A stretch of DNA of 64,000 nucleotides from Thioalkalicoccus limnaeus (GTDB lineage Bacteria > Pseudomonadota > Gammaproteobacteria > Chromatiales > Chromatiaceae), in contig NZ_JBDKXB010000017.1 of assembly GCF_041197575.1 (NCBI RefSeq), positions 9,066 to 73,065 on the forward strand. The letters are read 5' to 3'. Of the stretch, positions 18,448 to 27,360 are shown piece by piece (position 1 is the first letter of the stretch; every line of letters starts with the position of its first letter). The translations under genes were made by a program, and so were the position numbers. The notes below the pieces were generated by a model. The model was not told the DNA's origin. It did no database searches and saw only the letters and a list, made by a program, of their open reading frames with translations.

Positions 18448-20442
18448 ATGGTTGCACCTGGTTCTCGATTCCTTTCGTGGGAAGACATATCATCTCACCG
18501 CCATCGAGGGGTCGCGCGATCGGCGATCCTGTGGGCATGCGCGTTGGCGATGCCGCCGGTGGTCCTCGCCGATGTATCCGGGCAATTGCCGTCACTGGTC
18601 GTGACGGCGACCCTGACCGAGCGCGACGTGCGCGATGCGCCGGGTTCGGTCACCGTCATCACCCGCGAGGACCTCGATGCGTCGCCGGCGCGCGACGTCT
18701 TCGACGCCGTGCGCGAGGCGCCGGGGGTGACCATCTCCGGTGTCGGTTTATCGGGTCGGCGCGTCGTCAACATCCGCGGGCTCGACAGCAAGCATGTCCT
18801 TCTGCTGACCGATGGTCGCCGCGTGACGGCGACCGACGAATACATCGGGCACTCGGACTACGGCTACGCCTGGGTGCCGTTGCCCGACGTCGAGCGGATC
18901 GAGATCGTACGCGGCCCCCTGTCGGCCCTCTATGGCACGGATGCGATGGGTGGTGTCATCAACGTCATCACGCGGCCGGTCAGCGAGACCTGGCGCGGCG
19001 CCGTCCGGGTCCTGGGGGGGGTGACGGATCATGGTCGCGGCGGCGATGAATACCAGCTCTCGGCATCGGTCTCGGGGCCGCTGGTCGAGGACCGCCTGGG
19101 CGTCAAGTTCTCGGCGCTGACGACGCGAGTCGATGATACGGCGCTGAAGTCGGATCGACGTTTGACGGAGCTCGAAGGCAAGGACGTGCGGGCCGCGACG
19201 GGCTCCGTGACCTTCGTGCCGGTTCCTGGGCAGCGCATCGAGATCGGCGCGCTTGGCGGTGACGAAGAGCGCTGGCGGGACACCGACCACCGCGGTGGGC
19301 CGCCGATCCACACCAGCAGCTACGATCTCTTCCGCTCTCAGTACTTCCTGAGCTACCGCGGCGAGGCCGGCCCAGCGACCCTGGCGCTCAACGCCTACCG
19401 TTCCCGCTTCGATGCGAAGAACCGCACCGATGATCCCGCGGTTCCGCCGACGACCCGGCAAAACCTGCTCGAGGACGTCATCGACGGGCACGTGACGGTC
19501 CCGGTCCTGGAGCGCCATCTGGTCACCTTTGGCGGCGAGTACCGCGAGGAGACGCTCGAGCATCCAGCCCTCGCACGGGGCAAGGACAGTGCCGACAACC
19601 GCGCGCTCTTCGTCCAGGACGAGTGGAGCCTGCTCGACGACCTGACTCTGACGCTCGGGGTGCGTTACGACGATCAGCGCTTCTTCGGCTCCGAGACCAG
19701 CCCGCGGGCCTATCTGGTCTACCACGCCACGCCCCAGTGGACGGTCCGCGGCGGCTATGGCCAGGGCTTCAAGGCCCCGACGCTGAAGCAACTGTCACCC
19801 GAATACAGCTTCGCCGGGGCGCACAGCTTCCGCGGCAACCCGGATCTGAGACCCGAGCATTCGGACAACTATGAACTGGGCGCCTACTTTTATGGTGACC
19901 CCGTCGAGGCCAGTCTGACGCTGTTCCGCAACGACATCGAGGACCTGCTCGCGAACCTGTGCGTCGAGAACTGCGATCAGCGCATCGGTCGGGCCTTCGA
20001 GCATATCAACATCAATCAGGCGCGCACGCAGGGGATCGAATCCTCGGTCGCATTGGCGCTGCCGCATGGCGTCGGTGTGGCCCTCGACTACACCTACCTC
20101 GAGGCCCGCGACGAAAGCAACGGGCGGCGCTTGGCCGGGCGTCCGTGGGGGACCGGTGCCCTGCGCCTGAGCTGGGATCAGGCACCGTGGGGTTTGAAGC
20201 CGCAACTGCGCGCCGAGTACACGGGCACTCAGGTGCTCTACGGCGCCGGCACGACGCGCTACGACCTGCCCGACTACACCCTGGTGCACCTCAATGTGCG
20301 CAAGGACCTCGCGCGCGGGGTTCAAGTCGGGCTCGGGATCGAGAACCTGACCGATGAGAACCCGCTCGAGAAATCCGCCGATTTCGGCTACCCGGAACGG
20401 GGTCGCTTCTTCTACGCCAGTCTCCAAGCGCAATTCGACTAG
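18448..20442 (+). CDS. TonB-dependent outer membrane receptor (BtuB/FepA-like)
   Basis: The product is a 664-residue TonB-dependent receptor. A signal peptide ends near ALAMPPVVLA, a TonB-box-like SLVVTATLTE follows, then the plug domain (VTVITREDLD, RVVNIRGLDSKHVLLLTDGR, ERIEIVRGPLSALYGTDAMG) and a 22-strand barrel ending in a terminal phenylalanine region (FFYASLQAQFD). The loop with GFKAPTLKQL and GNPDLRPEHS resembles the equivalent region of BtuB and of heme receptors, so the ligand cannot be decided from sequence. Only 21 bp separate it from the CobN-like gene, so the two are very probably co-transcribed. Ligand candidates are cobalamin or another tetrapyrrole. The exact start is uncertain: GTG/ATG codons around 18448 precede a long N-terminal region. 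Confidence 0.92.
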   Translation: MVAPGSRFLSWEDISSHRHRGVARSAILWACALAMPPVVLADVSGQLPSLVVTATLTERDVRDAPGSVTVITREDLDASPARDVFDAVREAPGVTISGVGLSGRRVVNIRGLDSKHVLLLTDGRRVTATDEYIGHSDYGYAWVPLPDVERIEIVRGPLSALYGTDAMGGVINVITRPVSETWRGAVRVLGGVTDHGRGGDEYQLSASVSGPLVEDRLGVKFSALTTRVDDTALKSDRRLTELEGKDVRAATGSVTFVPVPGQRIEIGALGGDEERWRDTDHRGGPPIHTSSYDLFRSQYFLSYRGEAGPATLALNAYRSRFDAKNRTDDPAVPPTTRQNLLEDVIDGHVTVPVLERHLVTFGGEYREETLEHPALARGKDSADNRALFVQDEWSLLDDLTLTLGVRYDDQRFFGSETSPRAYLVYHATPQWTVRGGYGQGFKAPTLKQLSPEYSFAGAHSFRGNPDLRPEHSDNYELGAYFYGDPVEASLTLFRNDIEDLLANLCVENCDQRIGRAFEHININQARTQGIESSVALALPHGVGVALDYTYLEARDESNGRRLAGRPWGTGALRLSWDQAPWGLKPQLRAEYTGTQVLYGAGTTRYDLPDYTLVHLNVRKDLARGVQVGLGIENLTDENPLEKSADFGYPERGRFFYASLQAQFD

Positions 20443-20463
20443 CCAACATCTTGGGAGTAACGC

Positions 20464-23400
20464 ATGACAGGTATCGGTAACCGTTGGCCGGCCGCCACGT
20501 GGCTTCTGCTCGGTTCCATCGCGGCGCTGATCTTGGTGTTCATGATCAAACCGCCAACGGCGCCGCGGGGTGCCAGCGCGGCGGCCCCGGATCTGGTGAT
20601 CCTGACCAATGACTTCGTGCTGGCCGGCAAGTTCGAGGCCGTCGCCGACGCCGCGCGCGGCAGCGGCCTGAATCTGGACGTCGTGAACCTGGACGACACG
20701 GACCTTACGCGGCTCGCGGAGACCTTGGCGGGTGCCCGGCTGGCGTTGCTCGACACGCCGCGGGAGACCGATGCGGAGCAAGCCCTCGAGATGGCTCGCG
20801 AGGCGCTCGAGGAGACGGGCACTCCCTGGCTGTTGGTCGCGGCGCAGGGTCCGCAGTCCGAAGGGCTCGACGCCGAGCGGGTCGAGATCCTCTACGACTA
20901 TTACCGGCAGGGCGGGGTCACCAACTTCGAGCGTCTGTTCGCGTATCTGAAACATCAGTTCTGGGGTGATGGCCTGGTCGCGGTGCCGCCGCCGCTGGTT
21001 TTTCCGGAAAAGGGGATCTACCACCCGCGGCATCCGGATCTCGTGTTGGGCGATCTGGCCGATTACCTCGATTGGCTTGGCCCCGAGCGCGCCGAATCAC
21101 GGCCGCGGATCGGGGTTGCGATCCACCACACCGCCGTCTCGAACGCCGTGACCGACTTCGTCGACGACCTGATCTCGCGGCTCGAGGCCGCCGGGGCCGT
21201 GCCGGTCGTCTTCTACCACCCGGTCATGCCGAGCCCGGGCGATCTGGATCTGCTGTTCCACGATGGTCAAGCGGCGATCGATGTGTTGATCAACTACCAG
21301 GTCATGTACCTGGGCGAGCGCAGCGAGGATTACGCGCGGCTCGATGTGCCCGTGTTGCAGGCGATCAGTTGGCGTAGCGGCGACGAGGCCGAGTGGGCGG
21401 CCAGCGCCGAGGGATTGCCGATGGGCGGGGTGCCCTTCTACCTGGCGATCCCCGAACAGGCCGGTCTGATCGATCCGCTGGTCGTGGCCGCCGTCGACGA
21501 GGGGCGTCTCGTCGCGATCCCCGAGCAGGCGCAGGCGCTGGTCGACAAGGCCTTGCGCATGGCGCGGTTGCGCGACACGCCCTATGCCGATAAGCGGGTC
21601 GCCGTGATGTTCTACAATTATCCGCCCGGCGAGAAGAACCTGGCGGCCTCATTCCTCAACGTGCCGCGCAGCCTGGCTGTGATCAGCGAGGCGCTCGCGG
21701 AGGCCGGGTATCGGGTCGAGCCGGTCGACGAGGAGCAGATGATCGCCGAGGGGCCGGCCTTGCTGGCCCCCTTCTATCGACCCGAGGAAGTCGGTGGACT
21801 GCTCGAACGGGGCCTGGCCGATCGCCTGCCGTTGGCCGATTACGAGGCCTGGTTCGCGACCCTGCCGGCCGAGGTACGCGAGCGGATCGAAGAGCGCTGG
21901 GGGCGGGCGGGCGAGCATCCGATGGTGATCGAGGACGAAGGTTCGGCCTTCTTCGTCATCCCGCGCATCGCGCGCGATCACTTGATCATTCTGCCGCAGC
22001 CGCCGCGCGGCCAGCCCGGAGAACCTCCGGAACGCTCGATCTACCACGATACCCGCGTCCCGGTTAATCACTTTTATCTGGCCGCCTACTTGTATGTCCG
22101 CGAGGTGTTCGGCGCCGACGCGCTGATCCATCTGGGGACCCACGGGACCCAAGAATGGATGCCCGGCAAGGAGCGCGGCCTGTCGATCCATGACGACCCC
22201 TACTTGGTGCTTGGCGATCTGCCGGTGGCCTACCCCTACATCGTCGACAACATCGGCGAGGCGACACAGGCGAAACGTCGCGGTCGAGCCGTGACCATCA
22301 GCCATCAGACCCCGCCCTTCGCACCGGCGGGGCTCCATCAAGAGCTGATGCCATTGCACGATCTGATTCACGAGTGGGAGCTGCTCGATCAAGGTGCGGT
22401 CAAGTTGCAGACCGAGCAGGCGATCATCGCTGAGGCCGGGAAACTCAACCTGCTCGAGGATCTCGGTTGGTCCGAGGATGAGGCCGTCGCGGACTTCGTC
22501 GGCTTCGAGCGGGAATTGCACGACTACCTGCATGATCTCGCCCAGTCGGCGCAACCGCTTGGTCTGCATACGCTGGGCGTGGCCCCCGTGTCGAAGCATC
22601 GCCTGACTACGGTCATGCAGATGCTTGGCGAGGATCTGTATCGGCTGCTGCCGATCGATGAACCCGAAGAACTGTTCGTCGACGACTATCAGCGCCTGAC
22701 GGAGACCGAACCCTTTCGTTTTCTCGAGCGTCATCTGATCGATGGCGAACCCGCACCCGACGAGCAGTCATCGGAGCTGGTCGCGCTGGCCCGCGACTAT
22801 TACGCGCGGCTCGCGGCGGCCGAGGAGCTGGCCGGGCTCTCGACCGTCCTCGATGGGCGTTATCTAGCGACCCGCTACGGGGGTGATCCGATCCGCAATC
22901 CCGAAAGCCTGCCGACGGGCCGCAATCACTATGGCTTCGATCCGTCGAAGCTACCGACCGAGCAGGCCTACATCGCGGGCGGGGCGGCCTTGGCGGCGCT
23001 GATCGAGGCCCACCGAAGGGAGCAGGGCCGCCCGCCGGAGAAACTCGCCTTCTCGCTGTGGTCGGTCGAAGCGATGCGTCATCTGGGCGTGCTCGAGGCG
23101 CAGGTCTTCCATGCCCTCGGTGTGCGCCCGGTCTGGGATCGGGGTGGGCGCATCACCGATATCGAGGTGATCCCGCGCGAGGAGCTCGGCCGACCACGGA
23201 TCGACGTCGTGGTCTCGGCGACGGGCCTGTACCGCGATCATTTCCCGAACGTGATGAATCACATCGCGCAGGCCGTTGTTCGGGTCGCCGAGCTCGATGA
23301 ACCCGACAACGCGGTGCGGGCCAACACGCTGGCGTTGGAGCGCCGCTTCCTGGCCGACGGGATGGACGCCGACGAGGCCCGGGATCTGGCCTTGACCCGG

Positions 23401-24393
23401 ATCTTCTCGAACCAGAGCGGCACCTACGGGACGAATCTCGACGACGCGACGCTCGCGTCCGATACCTGGGACGACGAGGCGAAACTGGCCGAGCTCTATC
23501 TGGCGCGGATGCAGTACACCTACGGCCCAGATACCGCGAGGTGGGGTCGCAAGCCGGATGGGCTGAACCTCTATGCCCAGCAGCTCGAGGGCGTCGACGG
23601 GGCCGTGCTGTCGCGCTCGTCGAACCTCTACGGGATGCTCTCGACCGACGATCCGTTCCAGTATCTCGGTGGCCTCGCGCTCGCGGTTCGCCACCTGACC
23701 GGACAGAGTCCGAGCCTGTACATCAGCAACCTGCGTGATCCGAACACGCAGGATCGGATCGACTCGGCGGCCCGCTTCCTCGCCACCGAGTTGCGCGCGC
23801 GTTACCTTCATCCGCAGTGGATCCAGGCCATGCAGGCGGAAGGGTACGGCGGCACGCTGAACATCGTCGATACCATCAACAACTTCTGGGGCTGGCAGGC
23901 GACCGCGCCGGAGATCGTCCGCGATGACCAGTGGCAGGCGTTCTTCGACGTCTACGTCGAGGACTCGCTCGGGCTCGCTATCCGCGAATGGTTCGAGAGC
24001 CATAATCCGACCGCCCTGGCCCAGGTCGCCGAACGGATGCTGGAGGCGATCCGCAAGGACTACTGGGAGGCCAGCGAGGCGACCCTGTCGGCCCTGGTCG
24101 AGGTCTACCTGGACGCGGTCGAGCGCCATGGCTACCGGGCCGCGAGCAGCCTGGTCGATCCCTATGTGCGCGAGCTCGCGGCCGGCTTCGGACTCGAAGG
24201 TCTCGTGCCGCCGGATGCCGACGCCGCCGTCGGCAATCCGCCGCCGGTTACGGGTCAGGTCCTGGAGCCGAAGGCCAATCATGCCGCCGCATTCTCGACG
24301 GCCGATCAGGTCGTTTGGCTTTTGATTCTGCTCATCGCGGTCACGGCCGGTGGCGCGGTCCATCAGTGGCGTGCGCAGCGCGCGCCAGCCTGA
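20464..24393 (+). CDS. cobN: CobN-like chelatase with membrane anchors at both ends
   Basis: At 1309 residues this belongs to the CobN/BchH/ChlH large-subunit chelatase family, which moves metal ions into or out of tetrapyrroles. Conserved family stretches include HLGTHGTQEWMPGKE, SIYHDTRVPVNHFY, PYIVDNIGEATQAKRRGRA and FSNQSGTYGTNLDD. Unlike cytoplasmic CobN, it has an N-terminal hydrophobic segment (about residues 10-30, WLLLGSIAALILVFMI) and a C-terminal one (about 1275-1300, VVWLLILLIAVTAGGAV) followed by a basic tail. This predicts a two-anchor protein with the chelatase body in the periplasm. No CobS/CobT-type AAA partners are adjacent; instead ExbB-like and DUF2149 genes follow. This matches the family subset found beside TonB receptors, such as HmuS of Bacteroidota. 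Confidence 0.93.
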   Translation: MTGIGNRWPAATWLLLGSIAALILVFMIKPPTAPRGASAAAPDLVILTNDFVLAGKFEAVADAARGSGLNLDVVNLDDTDLTRLAETLAGARLALLDTPRETDAEQALEMAREALEETGTPWLLVAAQGPQSEGLDAERVEILYDYYRQGGVTNFERLFAYLKHQFWGDGLVAVPPPLVFPEKGIYHPRHPDLVLGDLADYLDWLGPERAESRPRIGVAIHHTAVSNAVTDFVDDLISRLEAAGAVPVVFYHPVMPSPGDLDLLFHDGQAAIDVLINYQVMYLGERSEDYARLDVPVLQAISWRSGDEAEWAASAEGLPMGGVPFYLAIPEQAGLIDPLVVAAVDEGRLVAIPEQAQALVDKALRMARLRDTPYADKRVAVMFYNYPPGEKNLAASFLNVPRSLAVISEALAEAGYRVEPVDEEQMIAEGPALLAPFYRPEEVGGLLERGLADRLPLADYEAWFATLPAEVRERIEERWGRAGEHPMVIEDEGSAFFVIPRIARDHLIILPQPPRGQPGEPPERSIYHDTRVPVNHFYLAAYLYVREVFGADALIHLGTHGTQEWMPGKERGLSIHDDPYLVLGDLPVAYPYIVDNIGEATQAKRRGRAVTISHQTPPFAPAGLHQELMPLHDLIHEWELLDQGAVKLQTEQAIIAEAGKLNLLEDLGWSEDEAVADFVGFERELHDYLHDLAQSAQPLGLHTLGVAPVSKHRLTTVMQMLGEDLYRLLPIDEPEELFVDDYQRLTETEPFRFLERHLIDGEPAPDEQSSELVALARDYYARLAAAEELAGLSTVLDGRYLATRYGGDPIRNPESLPTGRNHYGFDPSKLPTEQAYIAGGAALAALIEAHRREQGRPPEKLAFSLWSVEAMRHLGVLEAQVFHALGVRPVWDRGGRITDIEVIPREELGRPRIDVVVSATGLYRDHFPNVMNHIAQAVVRVAELDEPDNAVRANTLALERRFLADGMDADEARDLALTRIFSNQSGTYGTNLDDATLASDTWDDEAKLAELYLARMQYTYGPDTARWGRKPDGLNLYAQQLEGVDGAVLSRSSNLYGMLSTDDPFQYLGGLALAVRHLTGQSPSLYISNLRDPNTQDRIDSAARFLATELRARYLHPQWIQAMQAEGYGGTLNIVDTINNFWGWQATAPEIVRDDQWQAFFDVYVEDSLGLAIREWFESHNPTALAQVAERMLEAIRKDYWEASEATLSALVEVYLDAVERHGYRAASSLVDPYVRELAAGFGLEGLVPPDADAAVGNPPPVTGQVLEPKANHAAAFSTADQVVWLLILLIAVTAGGAVHQWRAQRAPA

Positions 24394-24465
24394 TCGGTAA
24401 CGACAGTCGCGACATCGAATCCAGCACTTGTTTCTTCTTCTCACACCTGAAGCGAGCCAATCCGC

Positions 24466-24936
24466 ATGCAAGCCTTGGAAACCCTGATGTACCAATTGGC
24501 GCAGCTCTTCCTCGCGCCGGTCCTGTTGATCATCCTCGCGCTGTTCCTGTTCGCCTTCTTCAGCCTGGGGAGCTTCGCGATGGAGGCCTGGCAGCGGCGT
24601 CGCGGGCAGGCGTCGCCCTTGTATCGGCATTGGCAACGTGCCGGGGGCGGCGCCGAAGACCTGGAATTGTGGATCCTGCGCCGTCTTGAGGTCCTGCGCC
24701 TCGCCACCCGGACCGGGCCGATGCTGGGCCTGGTCGCGACCATGATCCCGATGGGTCCGGCGCTGATGTCGTTGACCGCAGGCGATGCGGCCGGCGTCAG
24801 CGAGCACCTGGTCATCGCCTTCGCGGCCGTCATCGTGGCCCTGATCGCCGCATCGATTTCGTTCTGGGTGCTGACCGTCCGGCGTCGCTGGCTGCTCGGC
24901 GATCTGCGCGCGATGGAGGAGCAGGGCCATGTCTGA
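24466..24936 (+). CDS. MotA/TolQ/ExbB-like proton channel protein
   Basis: The product is a short (156-residue) ExbB/TolQ-family protein with three predicted membrane helices (about 15-40, 80-100, 112-140). The segment TRTGPMLGLVATMIPMGPAL corresponds to the ExbB/MotA helix that lines the ion channel, with a threonine at the position used for proton passage. It lacks the long cytoplasmic loop of classical ExbB. It lies 72 bp after the CobN-like gene and overlaps the DUF2149 gene by eight bases. The arrangement suggests a small stator unit dedicated to the membrane chelatase or its receptor. Confidence 0.9.
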   Translation: MQALETLMYQLAQLFLAPVLLIILALFLFAFFSLGSFAMEAWQRRRGQASPLYRHWQRAGGGAEDLELWILRRLEVLRLATRTGPMLGLVATMIPMGPALMSLTAGDAAGVSEHLVIAFAAVIVALIAASISFWVLTVRRRWLLGDLRAMEEQGHV

Positions 24937-25273
24937 CGAGGCGCTGCGGCCGGTGCGCCGCCGTTATCTGGAGAGCGAGGAGGCCGACGATCCGGTGCTG
25001 TCGGTCGTCAACATCGTCGATGTCTTCCTCGTGGTCATCGCCGTGCTCGTGATCATCCTGATGCAGAACCCGCTGAACCCGTTCCGCCAGGATGACGTGG
25101 TCGTGGTCGTCAATCCCGGCCAGGAGGACATGCAGATCCTGATCAAGGAGGGGCAGGAGTTGACCCAGTACGAGGCCACCGGCGCAATCGGCGAAGGGCA
25201 GGGGATCCGGGCCGGCATCGCCTATCGGCTCGCCGATGGCAGCCTGATCTATGTGCCGGAAGGGGACGATTAG
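24929..25273 (+). CDS. DUF2149 protein, ExbD-like topology
   Basis: This 114-residue protein has a cytoplasmic N-terminus, one membrane helix (about residues 26-48) and a periplasmic C-terminal domain. At the start of the helix, Asp31 in SVVNIVDVFLVVIAVLVIIL occupies the position of the essential aspartate of ExbD/TolR (consensus around PLIDVVF). The DUF2149 family regularly accompanies CobN-like and ExbB-like genes. I infer that it is the ExbD-equivalent half of the channel. The rest of the protein (a short domain rich in V, D and G ending LADGSLIYVPEGDD) has no known activity. Confidence 0.85.
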   Translation: MSDEALRPVRRRYLESEEADDPVLSVVNIVDVFLVVIAVLVIILMQNPLNPFRQDDVVVVVNPGQEDMQILIKEGQELTQYEATGAIGEGQGIRAGIAYRLADGSLIYVPEGDD

Positions 25274-25329
25274 TTCCTTGCCATGAAAGACCTCGTAACA
25301 GCATGTATTGAAAATGTTTTGATCTGGTA

Positions 25330-25405
25330 GCGGCGAGCGCCAGGGCAGCAGCCCGTTAGGCTGAAACAACCCTTCACGGGCTCTGAAGGCAGAGTCAGGC
25401 GCTGG
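25330..25405 (+). ncRNA. Structured region upstream of IS110 remnant, bridge-RNA-like candidate
   Basis: Two nested helices can be drawn by eye. AGCGCC (25336-25341) pairs with GGCGCT (25398-25403), and inside it AGCCCGT (25350-25356) pairs with ACGGGCT (25376-25382), leaving a 19-base loop. IS110-group elements such as IS621 encode a bridge RNA in the non-coding end beside the transposase gene, which makes this a candidate remnant of such an RNA. No covariation was tested and the element itself is truncated, so this is an inference from position and folding. Confidence 0.35.
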
Positions 25406-26146
25406 TTGAGTAGGCTGTCAGCGGACGTTCAACCACATTCGAGGCCGCTGCCAGCTACCGAGGGCTACATCTACCCGAAGCACGAGCGCGCGGTGCGCGA
25501 TCTGCTGCGCAAGCGCAGCCAACTGGTCCATCAGCACACCGCCAACCTACAGTCGATCCAGAATCTCCTGCCGCGCGACCTGGGTCACTCGCTCAGTGCC
25601 AACCAGATCCGGCACTTGAGCTATGAGGAGATCAACCGCCTGCTGCCGGATGCTGACATGGCCCTGGCGGTGCAGGCCACATTGGCGGTCATGCGCACCC
25701 AGGAGGAGGTCATCGCCTTGCTGGAGCGGCAAGTCAAGGCCAAGATCCGGCTGCGCCCGGCCTTCAAGCTGTTGCTCACCGTCAGTGGCATCGGCGAGAT
25801 CCTGGGCCTGACCATCATGCTCGAGACCGGCGATATCGCCCGCTTTGCCAAGGCCGGCAACGACGCCTCCTATTGCCGCTGTGTGGGCAGTGCACATCTG
25901 AGCAACGGCAAGCGCAAGGGACAGGGCAACACCAAGAATGGCAACAAATATCTGGCTTGGGCCTTCATCGAGGCGGCCAACTTCGCGGTGCGCTACAACC
26001 CGCGGATCAAGCGTTACTACCAGCGCAAGCGCGCCCGCACGAACGGCCTCATCGCCATCAAGACGGTCGCCCACAAGCTGGCCCGGGCGTGCTTCTACAT
26101 CTTGAGGGATCAGGTGAGATTCGATGTCACTAAGGCCTTTGCCTGA
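25406..26146 (+). pseudogene. IS110-family transposase, 5'-truncated
   Basis: The reading frame matches the middle and C-terminal part of an IS110 transposase: a coiled linker (EGYIYPKHERAVRDLLRKRS), a helix-hairpin-helix stretch (LLTVSGIGEILGLTIMLETG) and the C-terminal domain with the conserved serine region (VGSAHLSNGKRKGQGNTKNG). The N-terminal DEDD RuvC-like catalytic domain (about 110 residues) is missing; homology begins abruptly at about residue 18 of this frame, joined to unrelated codons. It cannot be active. It interrupts the region right after the CobN-ExbB-DUF2149 genes and marks the left edge of an accessory region. Confidence 0.88.
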
Positions 26147-26699
26147 ATCGGGCGGCGGCGCCGAGCTCGCGATGGGGTTGGCTGACAACCACCAGAACTG
26201 ATTCGGCCGGCGTCGTCTCCCATCATCCAACCGGACGTCAGAGCAGGTTAAGACGGATGCGCCTCGGTCATGAGCCAGAATGGGGTTGGACCTCCGAGCC
26301 GGAGGAGCCAATGATCTGTGAACACGGGCGGCTCAATAGCCGCCCGCGCGTGACGGACCAACGGCGTCCCTCACACGCGGGCGGCGCCATTGAAGAGCCA
26401 CGCCCGCGGCACGTGGACATGGCCGGGAACCGACGCATTTCTGGGGCTCCAGCGAGCCAGGGGCCGGCCCTCGACCTCTCAGGAGGCGAGACCAGGGCCT
26501 TGATCCAGAAGGGTGACTGGTGCGGATCTGTGAGGCTCCGTCACCGCCGGAATGAAAGCTGAAGGCGCGCACAGGATCGAAGACCGTCGCTCGACGCCAA
26601 TTTCAACAACGTGGCCTCGGTCACGAACGAAGAAATGCGCTTTGTTGATCGAGGGCAGCTAAATGGTGACACGATTCGTGCCGCGCCGTCGGGCTCGAC
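26147..26699. other. Non-coding stretch downstream of the IS110 remnant
   Basis: About 550 bp without a convincing gene. The first 60 bases look like a continuation of the IS110 coding end in another frame (ELAMGLADNHQN). A strong hairpin occurs at 26325-26346 (CGGGCGGCT, loop CAAT, AGCCGCCCG). An open frame at 26257-26562 has no protein-like pattern and is not called. Confidence 0.5.
26325..26346. repeat. Perfect 9-bp inverted repeat (hairpin)
   Basis: CGGGCGGCT and AGCCGCCCG flank a four-base loop (CAAT). There is no T-run on either side, so it is not a standard intrinsic terminator. It may belong to the right end of the IS110 remnant. Confidence 0.6.
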
Positions 26700-26864
26700 T
26701 TAGAAGCGCTTCAGGGTCACCCGCTCGCCGTTGATCAGGGCGACCACCGTCTCGCCGTCCTCGGCCGTCTGGCGCTGTTCGACGAGGATGATGTCGCCGT
26801 CCTGGATCTGGTCGTCGGTAATCGAGTGGCCGCGCACGCGCAGCGCGTAGCTGTTCTTGCGCAT
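26700..26864 (-). pseudogene. LexA-like C-terminal peptidase fragment
   Basis: The translated fragment contains NSYALRVRGHSITDDQIQDG followed by DIILVEQRQTAEDGETVVAL and INGERVTLKRF, the S24 peptidase core of LexA or a phage-type repressor with its catalytic serine in RGHS. There is no N-terminal helix-turn-helix domain, the cleavage site is absent, and the frame stops right after LKRF where real LexA continues. Upstream it is joined directly to an IS66 TnpB fragment. It is a scrap of a gene, not a working repressor. Confidence 0.75.
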
Positions 26865-26970
26865 CCGCGCGACGGTTGACGAAGACGAACAGATGCCCGG
26901 ACAGCAGATCCTGGGCAACCGCGTGCTGCGTCAAGGCGATCAACCCGGCGGAGGATTTGCGCATGTCCAT
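26857..26970 (-). pseudogene. IS66-family TnpB (accessory protein) fragment
   Basis: The frame reads MDMRKSSAGLIALTQHAVAQ then DLLSGHLFVFVNRRADA. This matches the DMRKS..GL..LV....DP.SGHLFVF.NRR core of the IS66 accessory protein TnpB. The match ends where the LexA-like fragment begins at about 26860, and the upstream part is frameshifted (a short related piece, FFPEGRTQA, is readable near 27000-27020). So an IS66 remnant is fused to the LexA scrap. Confidence 0.7.
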
Positions 26971-27360
26971 GAAACGGCCGTAGTAGGGATGCCTGCGTGC
27001 GCCCTTCCGGGAAGAACATCACCCGCGCCCCAGGCGCAGCACCACACTCCCGCCGAGATCCAGTTTCAGATCCCGGGAGAGCCCATCCGTGCGCGGCGCC
27101 GACAGCACACGCAGATCGAGAAACACCGACGACGACCCACTGTCAGACGCCACTGGCCCGCTCAACAAGGGCCTGCCATTCAGCGCGGCTGCGCCGCATC
27201 CCCGTGCTCATCGTGGTCTCTTGTCGTGATCAAGGACAGGGACCATTGCCCGCATCTCCCGCGCGCAGAACAGAACACCAGCCGGTTGCCGGTTACCGAT
27301 CTGGAGCCGCCCAAGAAGATCGCGAATGCCAAGAAGACGGGCCCCCCATCCTTTCCCTCC
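26971..27360. other. Stretch without a recognisable gene
   Basis: Apart from the frameshifted start of the IS66 TnpB remnant at about 26975-27025, nothing here looks coding. The plus-strand frame spanning 26857-27543 is antisense to known fragments and has an unconvincing composition. Confidence 0.5.
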
